Below, one piece after another: positions 16,310 to 24,865 of a DNA stretch of 64,000 bases (position 1 is the stretch's first letter; each line of letters begins with the position of its first letter). A program made the position numbers and the translations under genes. This DNA is from Mesorhizobium_L sp035547755 (lineage in GTDB: Bacteria > Pseudomonadota > Alphaproteobacteria > Rhizobiales > Rhizobiaceae). The stretch is taken from assembly GCA_035547755.1 (NCBI GenBank), contig DASZUG010000090.1, forward strand, positions 62,001 through 126,000. Direction: 5' to 3'. The notes beneath the pieces were generated by a model that was not told where the DNA came from, searched no databases, and saw nothing but the letters and a program-made list of their open reading frames with translations.

Positions 16310-18754
16310 CTAGGCCTTCACCTTTTCCATCTTCGGGTCGTAGAGGGGAGCGAGTGTCACGCTGCATGGCACGCGCTCGGTGGCGACTTCCAGTTCGTAA
16401 CGGCCTTCAGTGACATAGTCCGACGAAACCCCATCCGGATTGCGCACATAGCCCATTCCGATCGACTTTTGCAGCGTATGGCCGAAGCCGGCGGAACTCA
16501 GCCAGCCGACCCGCTCGCCATTGCGGTAGATCGTTTCCCGGCCAAGCAGGATCACGTCCGGATCGGCCACGAAGGTCGCCATCCGCTTCTTGACACCGTT
16601 CCTGCGCTGGGCCTCAACGGCGGCGCGCCCCATGAAGGCGATGTCCTTCTTCATCTTCACCGCCCAGCCAAGGCCGGCTTCGTCGGGCGTGTGGTCCGGC
16701 CCGATATCCGCCCCCCAGGCGCGATAGCCTTTTTCGAGGCGCAGCGTCTCGATGGCGCGATAGCCGGCATTGACGAGGCCGTGCCGGGCGCCGACTTCGC
16801 GCAGCGCCGCATAGACATTCGTGGCGCATTCGACGGGTACATGCAGTTCCCAGCCCAGTTCGCCGACATAGGTGACGCGCAGCGCCGTCACCGGACAGCC
16901 GGCAATGCCGATCACTTTCGCGGTTCCGAACGGGAAGGCGTCGTTGAAAAGGTCGGCCGAGGTGACGGCGCTCAGAATATCGCGGGATTTCGGGCCCATC
17001 AGCGACAGAACCGAATTGGACGAGGTGATGTCGACGAGTTCGGCCCTCATGCCACGCGGAATGTTGCGGGAAATCCAGTCGAAATCATGCGTGGCGAAGC
17101 CGGTGCCGGTGACGATGTAATATTCGCCAGGCCTCGTCCGCGCCACTGTCAAATCGCACTCGATGCCGCCACGGTCGTTCAGCATCTGCGTGTAGACAAG
17201 GCTGCCGACCGGCTTGTCGACGTCGTTGGCGGCGATCCAGCCGAGCGCGGCGCAGGCGTCGGCGCCCTTGAGGATGAACTTGGCAAAGGAGGTCTGGTCG
17301 AAGAGCACTGCGGCCTCGCGGCAGGCCCGATGCTCGCGTCCCACCGCTTCGTGCCAGTTCGGCCGTCCGAACGTATAGATGTCCTTCTGCTCCTCGACGG
17401 CGGCGCGGTCCGCGAACCAGTTCGGCCGCTCCCAGCCGAGTTTCTCGCCGAAGACCGCGCCTTCGGCCAGAAGCGTGTCGTAAAGCGGAGATCTGCGGCA
17501 GGGGCGGGCGGAATGGTGCTCCTCCGACGGCCATGCCATGGTGTAGTGCTTGCCATAGGCTTCGTAGGTTCGCTTGCGGATCCAGTCGTCGTCGAAATGC
17601 GGCCGCCCGAAGCGGCGGATATCGGCCGGCCACAGATCGAAGGGCGGCTCGCCATTGCGGACCCATTCGGCGAGCGCCATGCCTGCGCCGCCGCCGGACG
17701 CGATACCGAAGGCGTTGAAGCCGGCGCCGACGAAGAAATTGCGCTGTTCCGGCGCCTCGCCCAAGATGAACATGCCGTCGGGCGTGAAGCTTTCCGGTCC
17801 GCTGACCAGTTCCTTGACGCCGGCGGTCTGGAGCGCCGGCACGCGGCCGAGCGCAAGCTCCATGATCGGCTCGAAATGATCGAAATCGCTTTCGAGCAGC
17901 GTGTAATGGAAACCTTTTGGTATGCCGTCTACCGCCCAGAGCACCGGGTTCGGCTCATAGCCGCCCATGACCAGACCGCCGACCTCCTCCTTGTAATAGG
18001 TCAGCCGGTCCGGGTCCCTGAGCGTCGGCAGGTTCGGCGCCACGCCTTCGATCCGCTCCGTCACCATGTACTGGTGCCTGACCGGCACCAGCGGCACGTT
18101 GACGTCATAGGGTTTGGCGAAAGCCCGCGTCCACAGCCCGCAGCAGGCGACGATCTTTTCACAGGCGATGCGGCCGTGGTCCGTCTCAACGCCCCTGATC
18201 GCCCCATTCTCGATGACGACCGAGAGGACCTTGGTGTCCTCGATGATCCGGGCGCCGGCCATCCGCGCACCCTTGGCCAGCGCCTGCGTGATATCGGACG
18301 GATTGGCCTGGCCGTCCGTCGGCAGGAAGGCCGCCCCGACGAGATCGTCGATCGTCATCATCGGCCACAGATCGAGCGCCTCGCGCGGCGACAGAAGCTG
18401 CATGTCGAGGCCGAAGCTGCGGGCCGTCGTCGCCTGGCGGCGTACCTCCGTCCAGCGTTCCGCGTTGCAGGCGAGCCGCAGGCCGCCATTCATCTTCCAG
18501 CCGGTTGCCTGTCCGGTCTCCGTTTCCAGCTCGCGGTAGAGATCGATGGAATAGCCGAGAAGCTGCGTCACATTGGCATTGGAACGCAATTGCCCGACAA
18601 GGCCGGCGGCGTGGAAGGTCGATCCCGATGTCAGCTTCTTGCGCTCCACCAGCACCACCTCGACGCCGGCCTTTGCAAGATGATAGGCGGTCGAGCAGCC
18701 GATAATACCCCCGCCAACGATAACCACTTGTGCTGATGAGGGAATATCGGTCAT
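16310..18754 (-). CDS. Dimethylglycine/sarcosine dehydrogenase-like flavoprotein (DAO-GcvT fusion)
   Basis: An 814-residue enzyme with an N-terminal DAO FAD domain (VIVGGGIIGCSTAYHLAKAG at 11-30), a central FAO_M linker, and C-terminal GcvT folate-binding domains (about 430-800). The motif GSTFHAAGL places His48 where dimethylglycine and sarcosine dehydrogenases attach FAD covalently. Folate would accept the one-carbon unit released by N-demethylation. ATG 18754 is preceded by CGAGGATC on the minus strand. It diverges from the choline-kinase-like gene at 18917, sharing a 162-base promoter region. The exact methylated amine is uncertain: the family has many paralogues in rhizobia. Confidence 0.88.
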   Translation of the reverse strand: MTDIPSSAQVVIVGGGIIGCSTAYHLAKAGVEVVLVERKKLTSGSTFHAAGLVGQLRSNANVTQLLGYSIDLYRELETETGQATGWKMNGGLRLACNAERWTEVRRQATTARSFGLDMQLLSPREALDLWPMMTIDDLVGAAFLPTDGQANPSDITQALAKGARMAGARIIEDTKVLSVVIENGAIRGVETDHGRIACEKIVACCGLWTRAFAKPYDVNVPLVPVRHQYMVTERIEGVAPNLPTLRDPDRLTYYKEEVGGLVMGGYEPNPVLWAVDGIPKGFHYTLLESDFDHFEPIMELALGRVPALQTAGVKELVSGPESFTPDGMFILGEAPEQRNFFVGAGFNAFGIASGGGAGMALAEWVRNGEPPFDLWPADIRRFGRPHFDDDWIRKRTYEAYGKHYTMAWPSEEHHSARPCRRSPLYDTLLAEGAVFGEKLGWERPNWFADRAAVEEQKDIYTFGRPNWHEAVGREHRACREAAVLFDQTSFAKFILKGADACAALGWIAANDVDKPVGSLVYTQMLNDRGGIECDLTVARTRPGEYYIVTGTGFATHDFDWISRNIPRGMRAELVDITSSNSVLSLMGPKSRDILSAVTSADLFNDAFPFGTAKVIGIAGCPVTALRVTYVGELGWELHVPVECATNVYAALREVGARHGLVNAGYRAIETLRLEKGYRAWGADIGPDHTPDEAGLGWAVKMKKDIAFMGRAAVEAQRRNGVKKRMATFVADPDVILLGRETIYRNGERVGWLSSAGFGHTLQKSIGMGYVRNPDGVSSDYVTEGRYELEVATERVPCSVTLAPLYDPKMEKVKA

Positions 18755-18916
18755 CTGATCCTCGATCCTTCTGCGCAAGCCAACATCGCGCGGGCGGCGG
18801 TGAAGGTAAAGGCCTGCAAGACCATCACAGATGACGATCTTGCGCCGGAGAACGGAAATTTCGTACCAGATCGAAACTGGGGTGGGGTGTGGGAGCTGTC
18901 GCGAGGGAGAAACTGG

Positions 18917-19804
18917 ATGACGGCGATCGAAGAGGCCATCGCGAAAGCCCGCGCGTTGCCCTGCTGGAAGGATCCGCGCGAGATCGCACCGCTTCCGGGC
19001 GGCATCACCAACATCAACCTGACCGTAATGGACCGGGGCCGCAAATTCGTCGTCCGGTTCGGCCACGACATCGCCGAGCATGGCATCACGCGGTCGAACG
19101 AGGTCGCGATCAGCCGCGCCGCCGCCGAGGCCGGCATCTCGCCGGCGGTCCACCACGTCGAACCGGGCATCCTCGTGCTGGCCTTTGTCGATGCGGCGCC
19201 GCTGACCGAGGCCGATCTCCACGAGGTCGACACACTGCTGAAGGTCACGGCGCTTATCCGTGATGCGCACGAGCAAATTACCGCGCATGTGCGGGGGCCG
19301 ATTCACGCCTTCTGGGTCTTCCATGTGCTGCGCGACTATGCGGCTTTCCTCTCCGAACGGAGCTCGCCGCATTGCGCCGAACTCCCCCGGCTGATGCTGG
19401 AAGCCGCAAACCTGGAACGGGCCGTCGGCAAGGTCGACCTCGTCGTCGGACACAATGATCTCTTGCCGGCCAATATCCTGCGCGGAAGCGAGCGCCTTTG
19501 GCTGGTCGATTGGGAATATGGCGGCTTTAACTCGCCGCTCTTCGATCTCGGCGGCCTCGCGACCAATTGCAGCCTGCCGCTGGAAGCCGAGCGCCTGATG
19601 CTGCGAACCTATTTCGGGGCGGAGCCCGACGCGGCGCTGCTGCAAAGCTATGGCGCGATGAAATGCGCATCGCTCCTGCGCGAGACGTTGTGGAGCATGG
19701 TCTCGGAACTCACGTCCACGATCGCCTTCGATTATCCGGCCTATACGGCGCTCAATCTCGACAGATACAGGCGGGCTTTCGACGCTTTCGAAGGCTGCAA
19801 TTAA
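18917..19804 (+). CDS. Choline/ethanolamine-kinase-like phosphotransferase (APH fold)
   Basis: A 295-residue kinase-like protein. The ATP and catalytic motifs are clear: LPGGITNINLTV (nucleotide loop), VVGHNDLLPANIL (catalytic HxD...N loop) and LWLVDWEYGG (metal-binding aspartate). This is the signature of the choline kinase/LicA branch of the APH fold. ATG 18917 with GGGAGA upstream is preferred; an in-frame ATG at 18800 would place 39 low-complexity residues inside the divergent promoter. Sharing a promoter region with the methylamine dehydrogenase suggests linked use of choline-like or aminoalcohol substrates, which is an inference. Confidence 0.85.
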   Translation: MTAIEEAIAKARALPCWKDPREIAPLPGGITNINLTVMDRGRKFVVRFGHDIAEHGITRSNEVAISRAAAEAGISPAVHHVEPGILVLAFVDAAPLTEADLHEVDTLLKVTALIRDAHEQITAHVRGPIHAFWVFHVLRDYAAFLSERSSPHCAELPRLMLEAANLERAVGKVDLVVGHNDLLPANILRGSERLWLVDWEYGGFNSPLFDLGGLATNCSLPLEAERLMLRTYFGAEPDAALLQSYGAMKCASLLRETLWSMVSELTSTIAFDYPAYTALNLDRYRRAFDAFEGCN

Positions 19805-19817
19805 AAGCAACGGGCCG

Positions 19818-19937
19818 CTAGCTGTTCAGCCCGACGAGGCGCTCGAGGGCCTCCCGAACCTGTCTGAGCCTCCGCGGCAACACGAGATAAGCACAGCCGA
19901 GAACGGCCAGCCCCCATCCGAAATCCCACCAGTTCAT
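19818..19937 (-). CDS. Small predicted membrane peptide, 39 residues
   Basis: ATG 19937 to TAG 19818 encodes MNWWDFGWGLAVLGCAYLVL followed by a basic, amphipathic tail (PRRLRQVREALERLVGLNS). GAGGA lies eight bases before the ATG. One hydrophobic helix with an aromatic N-terminus and a positively charged cytoplasmic tail is typical of real small membrane proteins rather than random frames. It converges on the kinase gene, 13 bases away. I do not recognise a family. The following 19938-20198 stretch shows no gene I can support. Confidence 0.5.
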   Translation of the reverse strand: MNWWDFGWGLAVLGCAYLVLPRRLRQVREALERLVGLNS

Positions 19938-20198
19938 TTACATTCCTCGCGCATCGAAAAGCACGCGCAGGTTGAACATTTTAGTCCCTTCGATATCCCG
20001 GACGAAAGCGGAACGCCATCCTTCATAGAGAAATCGTACACGATTGTGCCGCGGCGAAAAGCATCAATGCCGTTGCGTCATCACCGGAGCAGGAACTATG
20101 TCGATCCAAAGCTTGGCATGCCCGGCGCCTTCTGCGGAATGGCTCGCTTCCATCGGACCAGAACGAGCCGCTCGGCCTTCCTCAAGGCGCCAAAACCA

Positions 20199-20624
20199 TT
20201 ATGGAACCGGATCGACCTCGCCCATGCGGCAGATTTCCTTCCATTCCGCCTCCGTAACGAGCTGGACGGAAAGACGGGAATTGTTGACCAGCACCATTTT
20301 TGCAAGCTTCGGATTGGCCTTTGCCGCTTCAAGCGTCACCGGCTTTGGTACGTCGCGCACCGCGCGGATATCGACGCATTCCCAGCGCGGGTCATCCGTG
20401 GTGGAATCATGATGCGCCGTAGCTGAAACCTCGACGAGGCCGACGACAGCCATGCCCTGATTGGAATGGTAGAAGAAACCGAGATCGCCGACCTTCATGG
20501 CGCGCATATTGTTCCGCGCCTGATAGTTGCGGACCCCGTCCCATTCCTGCCCGGCCTTGCCTTTTGCCTTTTGCTTTTCCCACGACCAGGAATCGGGCTC
20601 GGATTTGAACAACCAGTAGCTCAC
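20199..20624 (-). CDS. EVE domain-containing protein
   Basis: A 141-residue protein consisting almost entirely of an EVE domain, a PUA-like fold thought to recognise modified bases. Conserved segments are MSYWLFKSEPDSWSWE, WDGVRNYQARNNMRAMKVGD, FFYHSN and KMVLVNNSRLSVQ. Homologues are the bacterial relatives of thymocyte nuclear protein 1. It lies 15 bases downstream of the YciI-like gene in an apparent housekeeping run yciI-EVE behind gpsA and tsaD. The natural ligand is unknown for most members. Confidence 0.92.
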   Translation of the reverse strand: MSYWLFKSEPDSWSWEKQKAKGKAGQEWDGVRNYQARNNMRAMKVGDLGFFYHSNQGMAVVGLVEVSATAHHDSTTDDPRWECVDIRAVRDVPKPVTLEAAKANPKLAKMVLVNNSRLSVQLVTEAEWKEICRMGEVDPVP

Positions 20625-20639
20625 ATGCGTTCTCCCCGA

Positions 20640-20933
20640 TCAGGCGGCAGGGTTGTTGACGGCCCAGTTCCAGGCACGGATCTCGACATCTGCGAAGAGA
20701 CCGGCCTTTGCGTAAGGATCGCCTGCAGCGATCTCCCGGGCTTTTGCCCTGTTTTCCGCTTCGATCACGACGAGGCTGCCATTGGAGTTGCCGTCATTGC
20801 CGAGAAAAGGCCCGGCGAATTTGAGAAGGCCTTTGGCGTTGAGGTCGTTCAGATAGGCCAGGTGCGCTGGCCGCGTCTCCTGGCGAAGCTGGAGATGGTC
20901 GGGCTTGTCCTGGCAAAGAATGGCGAAAAGCAT
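20640..20933 (-). CDS. YciI family protein
   Basis: A 97-residue protein of the YciI/YCII fold: MLFAILCQDKPDHLQLRQ, AHLAYLNDLNAKGLLKFAGP, AREIAAGDPYAKAGLF and RAWNWAVN are the family segments, with the His-Asp pair implicated in catalysis or ligand binding (H of AHL, D of GDP). It is a small cytosolic protein of unknown reaction. It sits between gpsA (40 bases upstream) and the EVE gene (15 bases downstream), so it is probably co-transcribed with both. Confidence 0.92.
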   Translation of the reverse strand: MLFAILCQDKPDHLQLRQETRPAHLAYLNDLNAKGLLKFAGPFLGNDGNSNGSLVVIEAENRAKAREIAAGDPYAKAGLFADVEIRAWNWAVNNPAA

Positions 20934-20973
20934 GCTGGCGTCCTTACGGTGGTAATCCCATTGAAGCTGTGCG

Positions 20974-21963
20974 TCAGGCGTCCTCGCTTTTCAAGGGCCT
21001 TGCAAGCAATCCGGCGACAGCCTCACTGACTTTCAATCGCCCGTCGAGAAGGGCTGAGACGGCGAAAATGATCGGCGCTTCGATGCCGCGTTCGGCAGCG
21101 ATCTTCGCGGCAATTGCCGCCGTCGCGACGCCTTCTGCAAGGGGCAAACCCTCGGTGCTCTCGCCACGCCCGAGCGTTTGGCCGTGCCGAAAATTGCGCG
21201 ATTGCTCCGACCCGCATGTCAGGATGAGATCGCCGAGACCAGAAAGCCCCATCAGCGTTTCCGGCCTGCCACCGAGCGCAGCGCCGACACGCCTCAACTC
21301 GACGAAGCCACGCGTCACCATGGCGGCCAGCGCGCTTGCGCCAAGACCGGCGCCGGAGACGGCGCCCGCCGCGATCCCCATCACGTTCTTGAGCGCGCCG
21401 CCAAGCTCCACGCCGACAAGGTCGCCACTCGAATAGCAGCGGAAATGCGGGGCCGAGAGGAAGGCGGCGAGTTCCCTTGCGGCAGTTACATCGTCGGCCG
21501 CGACCGTCACCGCCGTCGGCAGACCTTGCGCCACATCGCGGGCGAAACTCGGCCCCGAAAGCGCACCGATCAGGTGCCCGGGCAGGAATTCCGCCGCGAT
21601 CGCCGAAGGCAAGAGCCCACTCGACGCCTCGATGCCCTTGGCGCAGATGATGGTTGGAACGCCGGGCGCAATCCGCTCCGAAAGCATCGAGAACACATTA
21701 CGCAAGGTCTGTGCCGGCGTCACGACGAGGACAAGCGACGCGCGTTTCAGGGCGGCATCAAGATCATTCGTCGCCTTCAGCCGCTTGTCGAGCACGATGC
21801 CTGGCAGGTAGCGCGGATTTTCCCGCTTCCGATTAATCGCCTCGACCGTCGCCTGCTCCCGCGCCCACAGAACCGCGTCGCGCCCTGCGGCGATCATGGT
21901 CAGCGCCAGCGCCGTTCCCCAGGCGCCGCCGCCGATCACCGCGACCTTCTTCCGATCGCTCAT
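20974..21963 (-). CDS. gpsA: Glycerol-3-phosphate dehydrogenase [NAD(P)+]
   Basis: A 329-residue cytosolic enzyme that reduces dihydroxyacetone phosphate to sn-glycerol 3-phosphate for phospholipid synthesis. It has the Rossmann nucleotide motif VIGGGAWGTALA at the N-terminus, the conserved CAKGIE segment, and the catalytic-domain motif ELGGALKNVMGIAAG with the active lysine. Length is normal for the family. Its ATG overlaps the tsaD stop by four bases, the tsaD-gpsA order seen in many Rhizobiales. Confidence 0.97.
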   Translation of the reverse strand: MSDRKKVAVIGGGAWGTALALTMIAAGRDAVLWAREQATVEAINRKRENPRYLPGIVLDKRLKATNDLDAALKRASLVLVVTPAQTLRNVFSMLSERIAPGVPTIICAKGIEASSGLLPSAIAAEFLPGHLIGALSGPSFARDVAQGLPTAVTVAADDVTAARELAAFLSAPHFRCYSSGDLVGVELGGALKNVMGIAAGAVSGAGLGASALAAMVTRGFVELRRVGAALGGRPETLMGLSGLGDLILTCGSEQSRNFRHGQTLGRGESTEGLPLAEGVATAAIAAKIAAERGIEAPIIFAVSALLDGRLKVSEAVAGLLARPLKSEDA

Positions 21964-23051
21964 GCCTTGGCGCCTCTCTTACCTGCACCAATTAGGGGAG
22001 CGGCCGTGTGGTCGAGCGGCCAACGCGAGCGCGGCACGGCCTTCATACCGTCTTCCAGTGCGGTCTCGCCCGCCCTGAGACGTTCAAGGCCGGCCCAGGC
22101 AATCATCGCGGCATTGTCGGTGCATAGATTGAGCGGTGGCGCGACGAAATCGAAGCCTATTTGCCGGCAAAGTTCTTCCAGTTTCGTGCGAATCGAGGTG
22201 TTCGCGGCGACACCGCCGGCGACGACGAGCGAGGGGCTGGCAAGCTCCGGAAACGAGCCCTTGAACCGGAGAAGGCTGCGCCCGACCCGTTCTTCCAGCG
22301 TCTCCACGACCGCCTGCTGGAACGAGGCGCAGATATCGGCGATGTCCGCCGCGGTCAGCGGCTGGATGCCGGTGGCCGCCTGTCTGACCGCCGTTTTGAG
22401 GCCTGAGAAGGAAATATCCGGCCGCGCTTCGCCTCTGAGCGGCCGCGGGAAATCGAAGCGGCGCGGATTTCCATCACGCGCCTCTTTTTCGACGCTTGGC
22501 CCGCCCGGATAGGGCAGGCCGAGAAGCTTGGCCGTCTTGTCGAAGGCCTCGCCCAGCGCATCGTCGATCGTCGTCGCCCAGCGCTCATAGGCGCCGACGC
22601 CGCGCACCAGCAGGATTTGCGTGTGCCCGCCAGAAACAAGAAGCAAGAGGTAAGGAAAAGAAAGGCCGTCCGTCAGCCGCGCCGTCAGCGCGTGACCTTC
22701 GAGATGGTTGATCGCGAGAAGCGGCTTGCCAGACACGGCGGCAAGCGCCTTTGCCGTCGTCAGACCGACGATCAGCCCGCCAATCAGTCCCGGCCCGGAG
22801 GTCGCTGCGATCGCATCGATCTCGCCGAGTTCGACACCGGCATCGAACAAAGCCGCTTCGATTACACCGTCCAGCGCCTCGACATGGGCTCGGGCGGCGA
22901 TCTCGGGTACGACGCCGCCGAAGGCGGCATGGTCGCCGATCTGGCTGAACACCACCGAGGAACGGATTTTGCCCGATCCGTCCGCCGCAAGCGCCACGAC
23001 CGCCGCCGCCGTTTCGTCGCAGCTCGTCTCTATCCCAAGAACGCGCGTCAA
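21960..23051 (-). CDS. tsaD: tRNA N6-adenosine threonylcarbamoyltransferase TsaD
   Basis: Transfers threonylcarbamoyl from TC-AMP to A37 of ANN-decoding tRNAs in the TsaBDE system. The metal motif HLEGH is present in INHLEGHALTARL, and the ASKHA-fold phosphate loops appear as VLGIETSCDETAAAV and LLLVSGGHTQILLV. The start is ambiguous: TTG 23051 (363 residues, MTRVLGIETS) matches the usual protein length, while TTG 23111 or ATG 23108 would add 19-20 residues of unlikely sequence. It diverges from hemC, with only 83 bases between the preferred start and hemC. Confidence 0.95.
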   Translation of the reverse strand: MTRVLGIETSCDETAAAVVALAADGSGKIRSSVVFSQIGDHAAFGGVVPEIAARAHVEALDGVIEAALFDAGVELGEIDAIAATSGPGLIGGLIVGLTTAKALAAVSGKPLLAINHLEGHALTARLTDGLSFPYLLLLVSGGHTQILLVRGVGAYERWATTIDDALGEAFDKTAKLLGLPYPGGPSVEKEARDGNPRRFDFPRPLRGEARPDISFSGLKTAVRQAATGIQPLTAADIADICASFQQAVVETLEERVGRSLLRFKGSFPELASPSLVVAGGVAANTSIRTKLEELCRQIGFDFVAPPLNLCTDNAAMIAWAGLERLRAGETALEDGMKAVPRSRWPLDHTAAPLIGAGKRGAKA

Positions 23052-23134
23052 TCCGTTCGTCCGTCCAACATTGCCGGAACAGCGCTTCCCCGTTAGGAAG
23101 AGCTTCATCAACGGGTTATCATGGCCGGCACGAC

Positions 23135-24064
23135 ATGCAAACAGCGACGATCAGGATCGGCACCAGGGGAAGCGCGCTGGCGCAGGCGCAGGCGCGTGAG
23201 GTCCGCGACCGCCTGATGGCCGCGCACGGCCTCGCCGAGGACCGCTTCGCGATCGAAATCATAACGACCAGCGGCGACAGGATCCAGGACAGGCCGCTGA
23301 CCGACGCCGGCGGAAAAGGCCTCTTCACCAAGGAGATCGAGGAGGCGTTGCTGGACGGCCGGATCGATCTTGCCGTCCACTCCTCAAAGGACATGCCGTC
23401 CTTCCTCCCCGAAGGCCTGGCGCTCATCGCCTTTCTGGAGCGCGAGGATCCGCGCGATGCCTTTATCGGTCGCACTTCCCGGACCCTTGCCGGCCTGCCG
23501 CGAGGCGCCGTCGTCGGCACCGCGTCGCTGCGCCGCCAGGCGCTCGTGCGGCGGGCAAGGCCGGACCTTCAGGTCGTACCGTTCCGCGGGAATGTGCAGA
23601 CCAGACTGGGAAAGCTGGCGGACGGACAGGTCGACGCGACATTGCTGGCGCATGCCGGCCTGAAAAGGCTCGGCCTGCAATCCGTCGTCACCGAACTCAT
23701 GTCGCTTGAACGCTTCCCGCCAGCGCCGGGACAGGGCGCCATCTGCGTCGAGGCGCGAAGCGATGATATCGCGACCCGAGAACTGCTCGAACCCGTCAAT
23801 CACATGCCGACCATGCAGACCTTGCTTTGCGAGCGGGCCTTCCTGGCGACCCTCGACGGCTCCTGCCGCACGCCGATCGCCGGACATGCGCGAAGGCTCG
23901 GCGGCCATCTGCAATTTTCCGGCCTGATCATCCTGCCGGATGGAAGCGAATGTCACACGATCGAGGATTCGGGACCGGTTGCGGCAGCCGAAGAGATCGG
24001 CCGGCGCGCCGGCGCGGCGATCCGTGCGAAGGCGGGACCGCAATTCTTCAATCAGTGGAAATGA
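23135..24064 (+). CDS. hemC: Porphobilinogen deaminase (hydroxymethylbilane synthase)
   Basis: A 309-residue cytosolic enzyme that polymerises four porphobilinogens to hydroxymethylbilane. The N-terminal IRIGTRGSALAQAQA, the substrate-binding region HSSKDMPSFLP, and the cofactor-attachment cysteine in LDGSCRTPIAGHA are intact. It starts a tetrapyrrole operon hemC-hemD-Mic60-hemY, overlapping hemD by four bases (ATGA). The tsaD gene is divergent. Confidence 0.97.
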   Translation: MQTATIRIGTRGSALAQAQAREVRDRLMAAHGLAEDRFAIEIITTSGDRIQDRPLTDAGGKGLFTKEIEEALLDGRIDLAVHSSKDMPSFLPEGLALIAFLEREDPRDAFIGRTSRTLAGLPRGAVVGTASLRRQALVRRARPDLQVVPFRGNVQTRLGKLADGQVDATLLAHAGLKRLGLQSVVTELMSLERFPPAPGQGAICVEARSDDIATRELLEPVNHMPTMQTLLCERAFLATLDGSCRTPIAGHARRLGGHLQFSGLIILPDGSECHTIEDSGPVAAAEEIGRRAGAAIRAKAGPQFFNQWK

Positions 24065-24780
24065 CGCGCGTTCTTGTCACGCGCCCCGAGCCGGCCGCGT
24101 CGAGGACGGCGGAAAAGCTTGCGGAAAGGGGCTATTCCGTCACCGTTCTCCCTCTGACCCGCATCGTCCCGCTTCCTGTGCGCGAAGAACTTTTCAGTGG
24201 CCCCTTCGATGGCGTCGCGGCGACCAGCGCAAACGCCATCCGCCACGCGCCGGCGGGTCTTCTGGCTACCTTGCGCCATCTCCCGGCCTTTGCGGTCGGA
24301 GAAAGCACCGCGCTGGCCTTCCGCCGACACGGCTTCACCGCCGTGCACAGCTCCAACGAAGATGCCGGAGCGCTCGCCGCGCTTATTGGCGGCCAAGGGC
24401 ATACGCTTGCGCGTCTCGCCTATCTTTGCGGACGCGTGCGGACGCCGGCTTTCGAGGCAGAGATCGAAAAGAACGGCACGGAAATAAGCACGATCGAAAC
24501 ATATGACGCTCAAATCCTGTCCTACGATGCCGATCTTCTGAGAAACAGCCTTGGCGGGGAACCGTTCGACGCCGTCCTGCTTTACTCGGCAAGGGCGGCG
24601 GAAGCCTGCGAACGTTTGCTGGGCGGCGGCGTGGTGGAGCCCGCCCTTTTCGACAGAGCGCGCTTCGTTTGTCTTTCCGCAAGAATTGCCGCGGTTCTGT
24701 CCGGAAAATGGAGGGAAAACACCGTCAGTTGCGCCCTGCCCGAGGAAAAGGCGCTTTTCGGGCTTCTGGCAAATCTTTGA
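24061..24780 (+). CDS. hemD: Uroporphyrinogen-III synthase
   Basis: A 239-residue protein beginning MTRVLVTRPEPAASRTAEKL, the standard HemD opening, with the two-lobed pattern FDGVAATSANAIRHAP (first lobe) and DAVLLYSARAAEACERLL (second lobe). It cyclises hydroxymethylbilane with inversion of ring D. Sequence conservation in this family is low, so the call also leans on direct coupling to hemC (ATGA overlap) and on the following Mic60 and hemY genes. Confidence 0.92.
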   Translation: MTRVLVTRPEPAASRTAEKLAERGYSVTVLPLTRIVPLPVREELFSGPFDGVAATSANAIRHAPAGLLATLRHLPAFAVGESTALAFRRHGFTAVHSSNEDAGALAALIGGQGHTLARLAYLCGRVRTPAFEAEIEKNGTEISTIETYDAQILSYDADLLRNSLGGEPFDAVLLYSARAAEACERLLGGGVVEPALFDRARFVCLSARIAAVLSGKWRENTVSCALPEEKALFGLLANL

Positions 24781-24865
24781 TGCCACAGCGCTGCCCTTTT
24801 TCTCAGCGTTTTGTGTTAGAGCCACATCGAAAGCGCCATCCGCGCAGCAGAATCCGGAGCAGGTA

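Noticed and set aside
16136..18736. An 866-codon open frame on the plus strand opposite the dimethylglycine-dehydrogenase-like gene
   Set aside because: It mirrors the codon structure of the real gene on the other strand, is rich in Arg/His/Gly/Asp typical of GC-rich antisense frames, and shows no domain motif.
18800..18916. Extended N-terminus for the choline-kinase-like protein
   Set aside because: No ribosome site, unusual composition, and it would occupy most of the shared promoter region. ATG 18917 fits better.
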